From Xenorhabdus cabanillasii (GTDB lineage: Bacteria > Pseudomonadota > Gammaproteobacteria > Enterobacterales > Enterobacteriaceae): a stretch of 64,000 nucleotides of DNA. The notes beneath the pieces were generated by a model. That model did no database searches. It was not told the DNA's origin and was given only the letters and a program-made list of their open reading frames with translations. Each line of letters begins with the position of its first letter. Positions within the stretch are counted from its first letter, which is position 1. A program made the translations under genes and the position numbers. The stretch spans positions 1,488,001 through 1,552,000 of the forward strand of contig NZ_QTUB01000001.1 of assembly GCF_003386665.1 (NCBI RefSeq). The letters run 5' to 3'. This document shows, piece by piece, positions 11,174-20,414 of the stretch.

Positions 11174-12559
11174 ATGAAGCTTTCTTTTATTAATGAATTC
11201 ATACGGTTTTTAATATTAATATGTTCTTTTTGCTTACTGTTTATCTCTATGAATACATTTTCAGTGAGTGAAAGTAATCATGAAGATAAAAACTTAAAAA
11301 CATTTTTACAGGATATAAATAATGAAAATAAATTTGACGAAACTGAAAAAGATAAATCAGGTTTTATTGTTCAAAATATTCATATGATAGGTGGGTTACT
11401 GTCATCCTCTTCATCCCAACTGACTGAGCAAGCCACATCCTACGCCTTAGGTAGATTAAATGGAACAATAAACAGTGAGGCACAAAAATGGTTGTCCCAA
11501 TTTGGAACAGCCAAAGTGAATTTATCTCTCGACAGAAAAGGCAAGCTGGATAACAGCTCAATAGATCTGTTATTGCCTCTCTACGATAATAAAGCAGACT
11601 GGTTGTTTTTCTCCCAACTGGGTTATCGCAATAAAGATAGCCGCCATACCGTTAATTTGGGGCTTGGTGGACGTTATTTCACATCTGGCTGGATGTATGG
11701 TTTAAATACCTTCTTCGACCATGACGTCACAGGACGCAATAAACGTTTGGGGTTGGGTGGTGAAGCGTGGACTGATTACCTAAAATTCTCAGCCAATGCT
11801 TACCTGCGCCTGAGCAAATGGCGAAAGTCACTGAAAGAGGAAAACTGGGAAGAGCGTCCCGCCAATGGTTTTGATCTCAATGGTGAATTCTTCCTGCCAG
11901 CATATCCGAATCTTGGGGGTAAGCTGAGTTATGAACAGTACTTTGGTGATAACGTTACCCTGTTTAATCGTGACACCAAACAGAAAAATCCCGCTCTTGC
12001 TAAAGTGGGCCTGAGTTACACGCCAGTTCCATTGATAACGATGGGCGTGGATTACAGACATAGCAGTGGCGGGCACAGTGAAGCACGGTTTCAGGCCAGT
12101 TTAAACTATAGATTCGGTGTGCCGTTTAGCGTTCAGTTATCACCAGATAACGTTGCACCAATGCGTACACTGGCGGGCAGCCGCTATGATTTGGTGGAAA
12201 GGAATAACAACATCGTATTGGATCACAGGGTTCAATCGCCTGATATAGACGTCTTTCCAAAAGAGACTCTCTACGGGAATGGGAAGGATACGTATACCTA
12301 TAGGATTTTAGTTATCGATCCGAACAGTGGGACGCCACTGCCTAACCATCGCTTAGAGAAGGTAATATGGGGCTTTGAAAATGATAGGCTGCCGAGAAAA
12401 GATTTACATTTTAAAGATATTCGGACGACCACAGATAATGAAGGATATTTAACTGCTTCATTGGTGAGTAATGTGGGGGTGGATGACATCATAGCCAAAG
12501 TGAACGTTACTATTGATGCTAATAAATCATATTCTATAGTTGCAAAAAACGCCAGTTAA
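11174..12559 (+). CDS. Intimin/invasin-like inverse autotransporter 1, N-terminal part (frameshifted)
   Basis: Predicted outer-membrane adhesin. A hydrophobic signal segment (about 10-31) is followed by a short linker and the inverse-autotransporter beta-barrel (about 80-345), recognisable from WLSQFGTAKVNL, LLPLYDNKADWLFFSQLGYR and NLGLGGRYF, and the hallmark LVERNNNIVLDHR at its end. One Ig-like passenger domain follows (IDVFPKET to the end). The frame stops at 12559, immediately after an A6 tract at about 12544-12549. The next frame continues the protein without loss (following entry). Removing one A gives a single product of about 700 residues. No LysM domain is seen. GAGG lies 10 bases before the ATG. 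Confidence 0.88.
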   Translation: MKLSFINEFIRFLILICSFCLLFISMNTFSVSESNHEDKNLKTFLQDINNENKFDETEKDKSGFIVQNIHMIGGLLSSSSSQLTEQATSYALGRLNGTINSEAQKWLSQFGTAKVNLSLDRKGKLDNSSIDLLLPLYDNKADWLFFSQLGYRNKDSRHTVNLGLGGRYFTSGWMYGLNTFFDHDVTGRNKRLGLGGEAWTDYLKFSANAYLRLSKWRKSLKEENWEERPANGFDLNGEFFLPAYPNLGGKLSYEQYFGDNVTLFNRDTKQKNPALAKVGLSYTPVPLITMGVDYRHSSGGHSEARFQASLNYRFGVPFSVQLSPDNVAPMRTLAGSRYDLVERNNNIVLDHRVQSPDIDVFPKETLYGNGKDTYTYRILVIDPNSGTPLPNHRLEKVIWGFENDRLPRKDLHFKDIRTTTDNEGYLTASLVSNVGVDDIIAKVNVTIDANKSYSIVAKNAS

Positions 12560-13277
12560 TTTTAAAGCTGTTTCACAAGCTGCGGGGCTAAAGTTAATTT
12601 CCCCTGATAGTCATGCCATCTATGTTTATACAAATGAGACCACTGATGAAAGGGGGCGGAAAAAGCCTTACAATGTTTTTAATAATTTAATGATTAATTT
12701 AACAAAAGAAGCATCTAAACCAGAAGATCTCCCTGAACATATTGCTGGAGATAAAGAGCGTGTCACTTATGAATCTTCGACCAACCTTGTAAAGATAGAT
12801 CATGCTGGGAATATAACTTTCCCTGCTGAACATTTTAGTGCATCTAAAGAAGCAACCGTTATTGCAACAGTAACTGATTCCGATACAGGGGCTAAATATG
12901 CTTATGAATACACATTCAATCCACAAAGATATGTTTTTAGCCCCGAAGTTGGCTATGTAGAATTAAGAAACAACTTTGGAAACGGTAAGTGTGAAACTCT
13001 TGGGTCTAACTATTCATGGTCACGTAAAGCTATATCATTGACTGAGAAGGATATAGTGGGATCGACATCTACAGATAGTGCTTCATTGAAAAATGAATAT
13101 CTTGGATTCCCAGGCTTCGGCGTATTACCTGATGATGAAAAGATAAAAGTGGCTGTTGATGAAAAATCATCAGAATTCATCTTATATTATTACGATAAAA
13201 ACACTGAAAAAGGCGAAGATAAAACAGATACCAATCCTAATCATTTTGGCAGATTGTTGTGTAAATTAGTGGATTAA
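12540..13277 (+). CDS. Intimin-like protein 1, C-terminal passenger part (frameshift continuation)
   Basis: This frame continues the passenger region of the preceding gene. It has a second Ig-like domain (KTPVNFKAV to YTFNPQRYVF) and a C-terminal domain with two cysteines (GKCETLG and RLLCKLVD) that resembles the disulfide-containing lectin-like tip of intimin/invasin proteins. The same arrangement occurs in frame in the neighbouring intimin-like gene (VSFESYDQDAILFVYN to LLLCTIQ). The frame begins with TTG and has no ribosome site, so independent translation is unlikely. It is expressed only if slippage or an alternate tract length joins the frames, or if the shift is a sequence error. Confidence 0.8.
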   Translation: MQKTPVNFKAVSQAAGLKLISPDSHAIYVYTNETTDERGRKKPYNVFNNLMINLTKEASKPEDLPEHIAGDKERVTYESSTNLVKIDHAGNITFPAEHFSASKEATVIATVTDSDTGAKYAYEYTFNPQRYVFSPEVGYVELRNNFGNGKCETLGSNYSWSRKAISLTEKDIVGSTSTDSASLKNEYLGFPGFGVLPDDEKIKVAVDEKSSEFILYYYDKNTEKGEDKTDTNPNHFGRLLCKLVD

Positions 13278-13298
13278 AGAAATAAATATTGATGACAG

Positions 13299-13339
13299 AA
13301 ACACAGGTTCGGTTTTTTAGCCTGTGTTTCTTATTTTTT
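13299..13339 (+). terminator. Rho-independent terminator of intimin-like gene 1
   Basis: AAACACAGG and CCTGTGTTT form a 9-bp stem around a T-rich 13-nt loop, followed by TCTTATTTTTT; 21 bases after the stop of the downstream frame, which supports the two frames being one transcription unit. Confidence 0.8.
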
Positions 13340-13540
13340 AAATATCTAATCCATTGATTAATGGTATCAGGCCAACCTGTAAGAACCACGCGATAGCTAT
13401 CGGTTATCAGATAATAGCTATTCCTGCTTGCATAATTAAGAAATCTTTCTAATATATTAAGTTGGGGAAGCAATTTTACTCCAGTGGCATCGGTATCAAA
13501 ATAAGATTACTGATAATAAAATCTATCGGGGTGCTTATAT

Positions 13541-16417
13541 ATGTCATCATATATTGGTAAATTCATTGGTCTCTTCACTATTCTCTATACGTTACTTATT
13601 CCTTCTACAATCATGAACGCCTCTGCTGAAGGTAATGTAACACGTGAACAAACTAATGTATCCAGCATAGATAATGTAGGCATTTCAGTTAAAGAATTAA
13701 GTAAAAAGTTTTTGACCTCCAATACCAATAAAAAGGATGATATACAAAACGCAGATAAAATTTCAGAACATGAACTACCTGATTTTATTACAAGAAATAT
13801 TCAGACAGTAGGTAATATACTGTCATCATCTTCTTCGAAATTAGCAGAGCAAGCCAAATCTTACGCCCTGGGTAAATTTAACAGTACCGTCGCCTCCGAA
13901 GCCCAAAAATGGTTGTCCCAATTTGGTACAGCGAAAATTAACTTTGGCCTGGATAGAAAAGGAAAACTGGAAAATAACTCGTTAGATCTGTTATTACCCC
14001 TTTACGATAATAAAGCTGACTGGCTCCTCTTTTCCCAATTAGGTTATCGCAATAAAGATAGCAGGAATACCGTTAACCTCGGTTTAGGTGGTCGTTATTT
14101 TTATCAAAACTGGATGTATGGCCTGAATACATTTTATGATTATGACCTGACGGGTAAAAACAGACGCGTAGGATTTGGAGGAGAAATTTGGGGAGACTAT
14201 ATTAAACTTTCAGCCAACGCTTATCGTCGTTTAAGTGACTGGCAAATTTCACGGTATTTCGAAGAACACCATGAACGTCCGGCCAACGGTTATGATATTA
14301 ACGGAGAATTTTTCCTGCCAGTCTACCCTAATCTGGGGGGCAAACTGGTTTATGAGCAATATTTCGGTGAAAACGTGACATTATTCAATCGGGATACCAA
14401 ACAAAAAAATCCCCGCCAGGTTAAATTAGGGGTGACTTATACCCCAATTCCGTTGATAACAATGGGCGTGGACTATAAACAGGGAGAAGGCGGTCGTACT
14501 GAAACGCAATTTTTGGCGAATATAAATTATAGACTGGGTGTTCCTTTAAGTACTCAATTATCACCGGATAATGTGGCTGCTATGCGCGCACTGGCGGGGA
14601 GTCGCTATGATTTGGTGGAAAGGAATAACAATATTGTGCTTGATCATAGGAAGATCCCGATTGCTGAGTTTTTTGTACCAGGTGTAAACCCCAATGGTTA
14701 TAAGATTAAAGATAGTCTTCTGGATGTCACTCCAAAAGGTAAAGTTTTGACTGCTGATGGAACAAGTAAATATATCTATACGGCAATCATTGTAGATCGC
14801 AATGGAAATATTGTAAAAAATAGAGAAATTTCTAATGTGATATGGAGTAAGAATAAGGATGTAGATGGACTTAATTTAAGAGGAATACCAAAGAAAGGAG
14901 AAGGACAGATGACAAATAGCGAAGGGAAATTAACGGCTGAATTAATTATGACTGGTGGTAAAGAAGAAAAGGATATTGTTGTATCACTTTCTATTGAAGG
15001 GCAACCAGCAGTACACGCAGATAAAGTATCTTTTGAAAAGACGAACGTTTTTTTTAAATCCCTTCCCCAAAGTTCTATGACTATTAATAAATCTTATGAA
15101 CTGACTGTAGCCGCTAAGAATGATGATGATAAACCAGAGATTAAAAAAGAAGTCACCTGGGCTTCTGAACCGCAAGGTATCATATTTTCCGATACAAACA
15201 CTACGACTAATGACAAGGGGGAAGCGACTACAAAATTTACCAGTAAGGTGGCTAAGGAATTTAAAATAATAGTCACTGTTAAAGATATAGGAAAAATAGA
15301 GCATCCTGTAAAATTTGAGGCACCAGTGGATTTTGAGATTGCCAGTGTTGAGGTTTATGGTACTACTGATGAAAAAGGCATATTCCATCAAGGTATTCCC
15401 TCCAAACCATTAATCGCTGATAATAAGAGTGCATATTTATATAGGGCGAAGATTGTGAATAAAAATGGAAAGACACCCATTCCGAATCATGCATTTTCTG
15501 GTGCCAAATGGAGCCGAAATCATCCAAATATTACAGATGAACTGGGGAAACCAGAAAAAGATCCGGAAAAGAAAAATAAAACGGATAAAGATGGTTATTT
15601 ATATGCAACATTAAAAAGCCATAATGTCGGGGTGGATGGTATAAGGATAACATTAACCATACCAAGTGAGCTCTCAGGCCATGCTTCACAAATCAAGGAA
15701 GCTGGACCTGTAAGTTTTGAGTCTTATGATCAAGATGCTATTTTGTTTGTTTATAATAAATTTAATCAACAAAAACAAAAACACTTTACTGAAAAAGGGC
15801 ATCCATTTACGGTCTTTGACTCCCTGATTGGCAGGCTTGGAAAAGATTCATCAGGCGCTTTTGATGATAATAAAGTTAAATATAATGTAGTGCTTGGAGA
15901 AAATAATCTATTTGGTGGTATAGTAAGTGTGGATGGCGATAAAAATGTTATAAATTTTAGTGGTCCGGTAGGTACTGCAACGATATATGCAAAAATAGTA
16001 GAAACATATGGAAGAAATTACTCGTATAAATATCCCGTAAATATAATTAGATATATTCATTATGATAAAAATTTCCCACATTATTATAGAAATGATGATA
16101 AATCAGCCGATTGCATATATCTTAATAAACCTGGAATGGAAGGACTTGATACATTCATCTCTCTTTCTGTACTAGATTTTATAAAGTCGTCTGGAGAGCA
16201 TGCAATAAACTCTGAATTTGATAATCTTTATGACTGGGGACTATTTCATCAATCTCCTGATGATATAAATGATGATCTTAGATACAAACTGCTAGATTCA
16301 TCTAGGAAATCATATGTAATATTTGACCCTCATACAGAGAAAAGTAGTAATGAACCTGATGCTGAAGGGTTACTACTCTGTACTATTCAAACAACATTTA
16401 ATCGTGATTCCAAATAG
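13541..16417 (+). CDS. Intimin/invasin-like inverse autotransporter 2
   Basis: Predicted outer-membrane adhesin of 958 aa. Signal peptide at about 8-30 (ending ASAEG), an Asn/Lys-rich linker, then an inverse-autotransporter barrel (about 100-355) nearly parallel to the upstream gene (WLSQFGTAKINF, LLPLYDNKADWLLFSQLGYR) and ending LVERNNNIVLDHR near residue 366. The passenger has at least three Ig-like (Big_1 type) domains, e.g. around LTADGTSKYIYTAIIVDRNG, KSYELTVAAKNDD and LIADNKSAYLYRAKIVNKNG, and a C-terminal two-cysteine domain. It is a tandem duplicate of the preceding gene with a longer passenger. The barrel exports its own C-terminal passenger with help from BAM. Ligand unknown. Confidence 0.9.
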   Translation: MSSYIGKFIGLFTILYTLLIPSTIMNASAEGNVTREQTNVSSIDNVGISVKELSKKFLTSNTNKKDDIQNADKISEHELPDFITRNIQTVGNILSSSSSKLAEQAKSYALGKFNSTVASEAQKWLSQFGTAKINFGLDRKGKLENNSLDLLLPLYDNKADWLLFSQLGYRNKDSRNTVNLGLGGRYFYQNWMYGLNTFYDYDLTGKNRRVGFGGEIWGDYIKLSANAYRRLSDWQISRYFEEHHERPANGYDINGEFFLPVYPNLGGKLVYEQYFGENVTLFNRDTKQKNPRQVKLGVTYTPIPLITMGVDYKQGEGGRTETQFLANINYRLGVPLSTQLSPDNVAAMRALAGSRYDLVERNNNIVLDHRKIPIAEFFVPGVNPNGYKIKDSLLDVTPKGKVLTADGTSKYIYTAIIVDRNGNIVKNREISNVIWSKNKDVDGLNLRGIPKKGEGQMTNSEGKLTAELIMTGGKEEKDIVVSLSIEGQPAVHADKVSFEKTNVFFKSLPQSSMTINKSYELTVAAKNDDDKPEIKKEVTWASEPQGIIFSDTNTTTNDKGEATTKFTSKVAKEFKIIVTVKDIGKIEHPVKFEAPVDFEIASVEVYGTTDEKGIFHQGIPSKPLIADNKSAYLYRAKIVNKNGKTPIPNHAFSGAKWSRNHPNITDELGKPEKDPEKKNKTDKDGYLYATLKSHNVGVDGIRITLTIPSELSGHASQIKEAGPVSFESYDQDAILFVYNKFNQQKQKHFTEKGHPFTVFDSLIGRLGKDSSGAFDDNKVKYNVVLGENNLFGGIVSVDGDKNVINFSGPVGTATIYAKIVETYGRNYSYKYPVNIIRYIHYDKNFPHYYRNDDKSADCIYLNKPGMEGLDTFISLSVLDFIKSSGEHAINSEFDNLYDWGLFHQSPDDINDDLRYKLLDSSRKSYVIFDPHTEKSSNEPDAEGLLLCTIQTTFNRDSK

Positions 16418-16814
16418 TATTACTATAGTCATATGATCAATAAATATGTTCTCATATATTTTTTAGAAGAAAATTATATGATTAGCCTATTTATGAGTAA
16501 AATCATTTTCATTATTCTAATTTCTATTTATAAATATTATATTATGATGGTGATAACTGATTGTTATCAGGTGATAATAATTTATCATTATACTTTTAAG
16601 TTAGATATCTATAATTTAAAAATAATTATTAACCTAACCAATATTTAAATCTAATGGATGAGGATTATTTATTTCTTTATCAAATAGTTACCCTTATTTG
16701 GAGCAGATGTGATCTGTCAGCAGGTTAATAATAATTAATGTTAACTACTTGATTTACGCAATCCATTAATAAATGAATTAATTGTGATTTTCAAATATTA
16801 TGAGGTTAAAAGTT
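16418..16814. other. AT-rich intergenic region between intimin-like gene 2 and paralogue A
   Basis: 397 very AT-rich bases. A small hairpin (TGATAAC at 16551-16557 with GTTATCA at 16563-16569) may terminate intimin-like gene 2. A 71-codon frame (16433-16648) is low-complexity Ile/Tyr-rich and not credible. The ribosome site TGAGG before paralogue A lies at the end. Confidence 0.5.
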
Positions 16815-18422
16815 ATGGCTACAACAAAAGATAAATTATCATCACAAACAAAAAAAGATACATTAACAACAACTATTTCACTAAAAGCTGATCTTATAAT
16901 AGGTCAAAGTCTTCCGGTAACTGTAACTTTAGAATCTGAAAAGATGATTAATCTAGTTACTACTCAAATTACATTTACAGATGCAAGTGCTAATATTATA
17001 GTACCAACTGGAAATATTCTATTGAAGAAAGCAGAGAATGATGGTCATAAAGCTACATGTGTCGTAACGTTAAAAGTTATCAATAATGCACAGGATAAAG
17101 CGCCAATAAAATTTACCATTAAAGCGAGCTCTTCTGATGCTGAACCATTTGTTTTTACTGGTACTGCAAGAACAATAGATAAAAGTACATTGTCTCTTAT
17201 GTTTGATAAAAAATTTTTAGATATAAAAAATGTAACAGATAGTAGCGTGAATAACGATGTAAAAGTGATAGCAACTACCACTTTGTTGGATATGGATGGG
17301 GAGGCGCTAAGTAATATTCCTATTTTGGTAAGAACAAGAATACCAGGAAATTTACTTTATTGTAGCTATAAAGATAGACAAGGAACTCCAATTTCAGTAA
17401 TACAGATAGGGGTATATAATTTAATAAATATAAACTCAGATGCTCAAGGAAATATAGAGTTTTATATTTATCCACAACAAGCCCATTCAATGGTACTTGA
17501 CTTGGAGTCTTTTATTATGGATGCTGTAAATCCAGTAAAAGCCACGTCCCCTCTTTTTCTTGCGAATACCGAAATCCCTGATTTTCTAAATTCAATACCA
17601 GAACCAAATATTCTAGGGGGGTTTCCTGGACCTTTAACGTCTAACACTGGTTCCCCAGATTTCAGTGTCGGAGTATTTCATTATCCGAATGCAACTTCTG
17701 GTGATTATATACTGTTTTTTACCAAAGAAAAGGGTGAGAACGAACGTAAATATAGTGGTCATTATGTCCCAGTAGTTGATCCAGATAAAGAACTGGGTTT
17801 GGAAAAATATACTTATAAAGTCCCTTATGATATTTTTAAAATTGGTGTTCCTTATGATTTTAACTGTATAGCTATTTTGGGGAAATATGATACTTCTATT
17901 ACTTCTCTGCCAACTGATGTGACTTATATGGGAGGAGCCAAGTATTCACCTTCTCCAAGTATAGATAGGAAGTATGACCCTTGTAGGGTATATACTAGCC
18001 TTGGTTTTAAAGGCGGTGAAATATATGCTGGTTCAGCTATTGGTTATGATAGTATAAAAAAATATCTCGATAATCCAGATGGAAGTACAGGTTTATTTAT
18101 TGAAGTGGTGGGAGATAAGAATTCAAAAACAAAGGTACCTTTAGGTGCAAAGGTAACATTAAATATGTATATTGAAGCATTAAATCGTAATACAAAAATA
18201 GTTTATGACACTAAAATTATGAAGAGTAAACTTGACCCGGAAACCAAGCGATATTCATTATTTTTCCATATTAAATTCAAGGATCTTGTTAATATACTAC
18301 CATATGATAACGGAGGAGCTGGTACTATTTGGTTTGATTATGAATTTGGTGTGGAAAACAATAAAAGTTATGGTAAAATTTGGGAAGGTGAAATAGACAC
18401 TCGTTCAGGATTTCCAGAATAA
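16815..18422 (+). CDS. Unrecognised Ig-like protein, tandem paralogue A
   Basis: Protein of 535 aa of unknown function. Starting at MATTKDKL (TGAGG 10 bases upstream) there is no signal peptide or membrane segment. Three regions are visible: an N-terminal Ig-like region unique to this copy (about 20-125), a Big_1-like region (about 130-250: VKVIATTTLLDMDGEALSN, DAQGNIEFYIYPQQAHSMVLDL), and a C-terminal family region (about 265-530) with GDYILFFTK, YKVPYDIFK, YDPCRVYTSLG, KVPLGAKVTLNMYIEA, IWFDYEFG and SYGKIWEGEID. The Big_1-like and family regions recur in paralogue C; the family region also recurs in B and D. AT content is far above the flanking core genes. It could be a secreted or cytoplasmic partner of the adhesins; no function is assigned. 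Confidence 0.8.
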   Translation: MATTKDKLSSQTKKDTLTTTISLKADLIIGQSLPVTVTLESEKMINLVTTQITFTDASANIIVPTGNILLKKAENDGHKATCVVTLKVINNAQDKAPIKFTIKASSSDAEPFVFTGTARTIDKSTLSLMFDKKFLDIKNVTDSSVNNDVKVIATTTLLDMDGEALSNIPILVRTRIPGNLLYCSYKDRQGTPISVIQIGVYNLININSDAQGNIEFYIYPQQAHSMVLDLESFIMDAVNPVKATSPLFLANTEIPDFLNSIPEPNILGGFPGPLTSNTGSPDFSVGVFHYPNATSGDYILFFTKEKGENERKYSGHYVPVVDPDKELGLEKYTYKVPYDIFKIGVPYDFNCIAILGKYDTSITSLPTDVTYMGGAKYSPSPSIDRKYDPCRVYTSLGFKGGEIYAGSAIGYDSIKKYLDNPDGSTGLFIEVVGDKNSKTKVPLGAKVTLNMYIEALNRNTKIVYDTKIMKSKLDPETKRYSLFFHIKFKDLVNILPYDNGGAGTIWFDYEFGVENNKSYGKIWEGEIDTRSGFPE

Positions 18423-18456
18423 GATAATAAATAATAACATATATTTATTATAAAAG

Positions 18457-18542
18457 ATGCTGTTGTGAATTTATTATTTTCAACCAACTCTAAAAATTTT
18501 TATTTGATTTAATTCCAGCACAAGAGTAAACCACAACAGCAT
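18457..18542. repeat. Inverted repeat downstream of paralogue A
   Basis: ATGCTGTTGTG at 18457-18467 and its exact complement CACAACAGCAT at 18532-18542, 64 bases apart. It could be a long-loop hairpin or the ends of a small inserted element. Confidence 0.45.
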
Positions 18543-18636
18543 ATTATCACTATTAGAGTTTATATTTTTATTCGTATTTTATTTTATAAGTTTAATGGCT
18601 GTGATATCCAATTATTTTATGCTTCTGTAATTAATT

Positions 18637-18877
18637 GGCAATGTATAATTTAATATGTATATTAATGCATCAGATACTAGTATAAAAAAATCCTGGACAC
18701 AATTCATGTAATCAACAGTTAATAGTAATAAAATATAGCAGTGTGGTCTTTTAATATTTCCTGTAAACTACTTATGAATTTTGATGGTGGTATTTATTTT
18801 GATTACGAATTCAATATTGGGAGAAAAAATGCTATGGAAAAATCTGGTAGGGTTCAATTGATGTTAGTCCAGAATAA
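18637..18877 (+). pseudogene. Decayed C-terminal remnant of a fifth paralogue
   Basis: Translating across stops and frameshifts gives the family landmarks in order: GNV-stop-FNMYINAS (family: GxxVTLNxYIxA) at 18637, then FDGGIYFDYEFNIG at about 18779-18820 (family: IYFDYxxG), then after a frame change YGKIW-stop-GSIDVSPE-stop ending at 18877 (family: YGKxWxxxI...PE). Only the last third of the conserved region remains, with in-frame stops and at least two shifts. It lies between paralogues A and B and is therefore a degraded tandem copy. Confidence 0.8.
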
Positions 18878-19021
18878 TAGTTTGATATTATGCTATTGGT
18901 GAATAGCGAAGTATTCACAAAATATAGAAATAAAATTATTTTTATTTTGATAAATTTTATATTAATTATATCTAACTATATGAATAAATTTCATTTTCAA
19001 ATTATAAAAAAGGTAAATTAT

Positions 19022-19276
19022 ATGGATTTTAATAAAATAAATTTTGATTCATTAAAATTAGATATGGATTCTCCATTTTTTGCTATTCCTAATCTACCCG
19101 ATCATGGTGTGGATGGAAAAAAAATCACAGTCACTGCAAGTATTATAGATATATATGGTAATCCTGTACCTAATATCTCTATATTTGTATCTGATTCTGT
19201 TATCGGAAACCTTAAAAAAGTAAAAAATCTATGGTTCAGATCCCAATCAGGAGATCCCTATCACACATCACAATAA
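19022..19276 (+). CDS. Tandem paralogue B, N-terminal fragment (frameshifted)
   Basis: Encodes MDFNKINFDSLKLDMDSPFF, then the Big_1-like region ITVTASIIDIYGNPVPNISIFVS, matching paralogue C (SLKLNVDTPFLAVP, VTATVRDTHGNPLPEVKIFV). AAAGG lies 10 bases before this ATG; an upstream in-frame start at 18890 would add an unconserved hydrophobic stretch and overlap nothing conserved. After the A6 tract at 19222-19227 the frame diverges from the family and stops at 19276. The next frame restores it. No signal peptide. Without correction the product is an 84-residue fragment. Confidence 0.7.
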   Translation: MDFNKINFDSLKLDMDSPFFAIPNLPDHGVDGKKITVTASIIDIYGNPVPNISIFVSDSVIGNLKKVKNLWFRSQSGDPYHTSQ

Positions 19277-19337
19277 CAGAGAAGGATTTTTTATAAAAAC
19301 AGATGGAAATGGGAAGGTACTATTTTTTATTCATCCA

Positions 19338-20234
19338 TTGCAGGCTCATCCTGTTGTTCTCGATTTGTATTCTAACCTAGTCGGTTCAACAAGGTGGGTG
19401 TCTGCTAATCATATTATTTTTATTATTAATAAATCCCCAGATAATATGAATGTTAAATTTGGTATGCCGCAAATAATCAATTTTTTTGGTGACTATTTAA
19501 CATCAGATGGAAGTGGTAAATTTGAGGTTGAAATACCAGGGTACTTTGGAGCAGAGCCGGAAGATTATATTTTATTTTTTGTGAACGGGAAATATACAAA
19601 GCATTTTTTTCGAAGAGTGCAAAGTGGTGACTCTGACACTTTTTATCATTTACCATATGATATTTTCACAAAAGATATTGATTCAAATTTATTCTATGTA
19701 ATTATCAGAAATTCGGGAGTTATACTGGATTATAAATCTATTCCATTACCCTTGATATATAAAGGAGGAGTTAAATATAAACCGGAACAAAATCCAGAAT
19801 CGGGACGAAATTATGCCGCCTGTGTTGTATATGATACAGGCGATAATGTAATATATGATCACATGATCAGTTATTCTACAATACGAAAATATCCAGAAAA
19901 TCCAGAGGGTGGATTATTTGTTGAAATATTAGGGACTACAGATCCTGATAATGAAACAGACAAAGTACCATTGGATATCCTTGTCACTTTAAATTTGTAT
20001 ATTAACTCAGTAAATAAAAGTTATATAAAAAGTTACTCTGGTGAAGTAAAGGTGCAATCTTCAGATACTGACAATAAAGTGGCGGCCATTATTCATGTCC
20101 CATTTGAGGATGTTGCTGATGTTAAGCTATATCAAAATGGTGAGTACGCTAATATTTATTTTGATTATACATTTTATGATTCTAATAAACAGTACGGAAA
20201 AATCTGGAAAGCAGATATTGAAACTGATATTTGA
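19338..20234 (+). CDS. Tandem paralogue B, C-terminal part (frameshift continuation)
   Basis: The frame is open from 19224 and reads GFFIKTDGNGKVLFFIHP before the nominal TTG start at 19338, exactly continuing the Big_1-like region of the preceding fragment. The family C-terminal region follows: INFFGDYLTSDGSGKFEVEIP, DYILFFVNGKYT, YHLPYDIF, YAACVVYDTGD, KVPLDILVTLNLYINS, IYFDYTF and YGKIWKADIE. Joined to 19022-19276 by loss of one A it would be about 403 residues, the length of paralogue C. No ribosome site precedes 19338, so separate translation is doubtful. Function unknown. Confidence 0.7.
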   Translation: MQAHPVVLDLYSNLVGSTRWVSANHIIFIINKSPDNMNVKFGMPQIINFFGDYLTSDGSGKFEVEIPGYFGAEPEDYILFFVNGKYTKHFFRRVQSGDSDTFYHLPYDIFTKDIDSNLFYVIIRNSGVILDYKSIPLPLIYKGGVKYKPEQNPESGRNYAACVVYDTGDNVIYDHMISYSTIRKYPENPEGGLFVEILGTTDPDNETDKVPLDILVTLNLYINSVNKSYIKSYSGEVKVQSSDTDNKVAAIIHVPFEDVADVKLYQNGEYANIYFDYTFYDSNKQYGKIWKADIETDI

Positions 20235-20414
20235 TAATGACAATGTAATTCTCTAATATCATGCTTTTTTTATGAATTTTAATTATTATGAAACAATATT
20301 TATTATTGAAATTTTATTTTTATTCTTATCAGATGTTAACTATTTTTCATTATAAAAATATTTTCTACATGTTATTTTATGAATCCTATGATATTAAATA
20401 ATTTGAGGTGAAAA

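Noticed and set aside
16433..16648. 71-codon Ile/Tyr-rich frame
   Set aside because: Low-complexity translation of AT-rich intergenic DNA; no ribosome site.
18890..19021. Hydrophobic N-terminal extension of paralogue B, as a possible signal peptide
   Set aside because: The stretch is an in-frame AT-rich leader; the ATG at 19022 has a ribosome site and aligns with the start of paralogue C, and other paralogues have no such extension.
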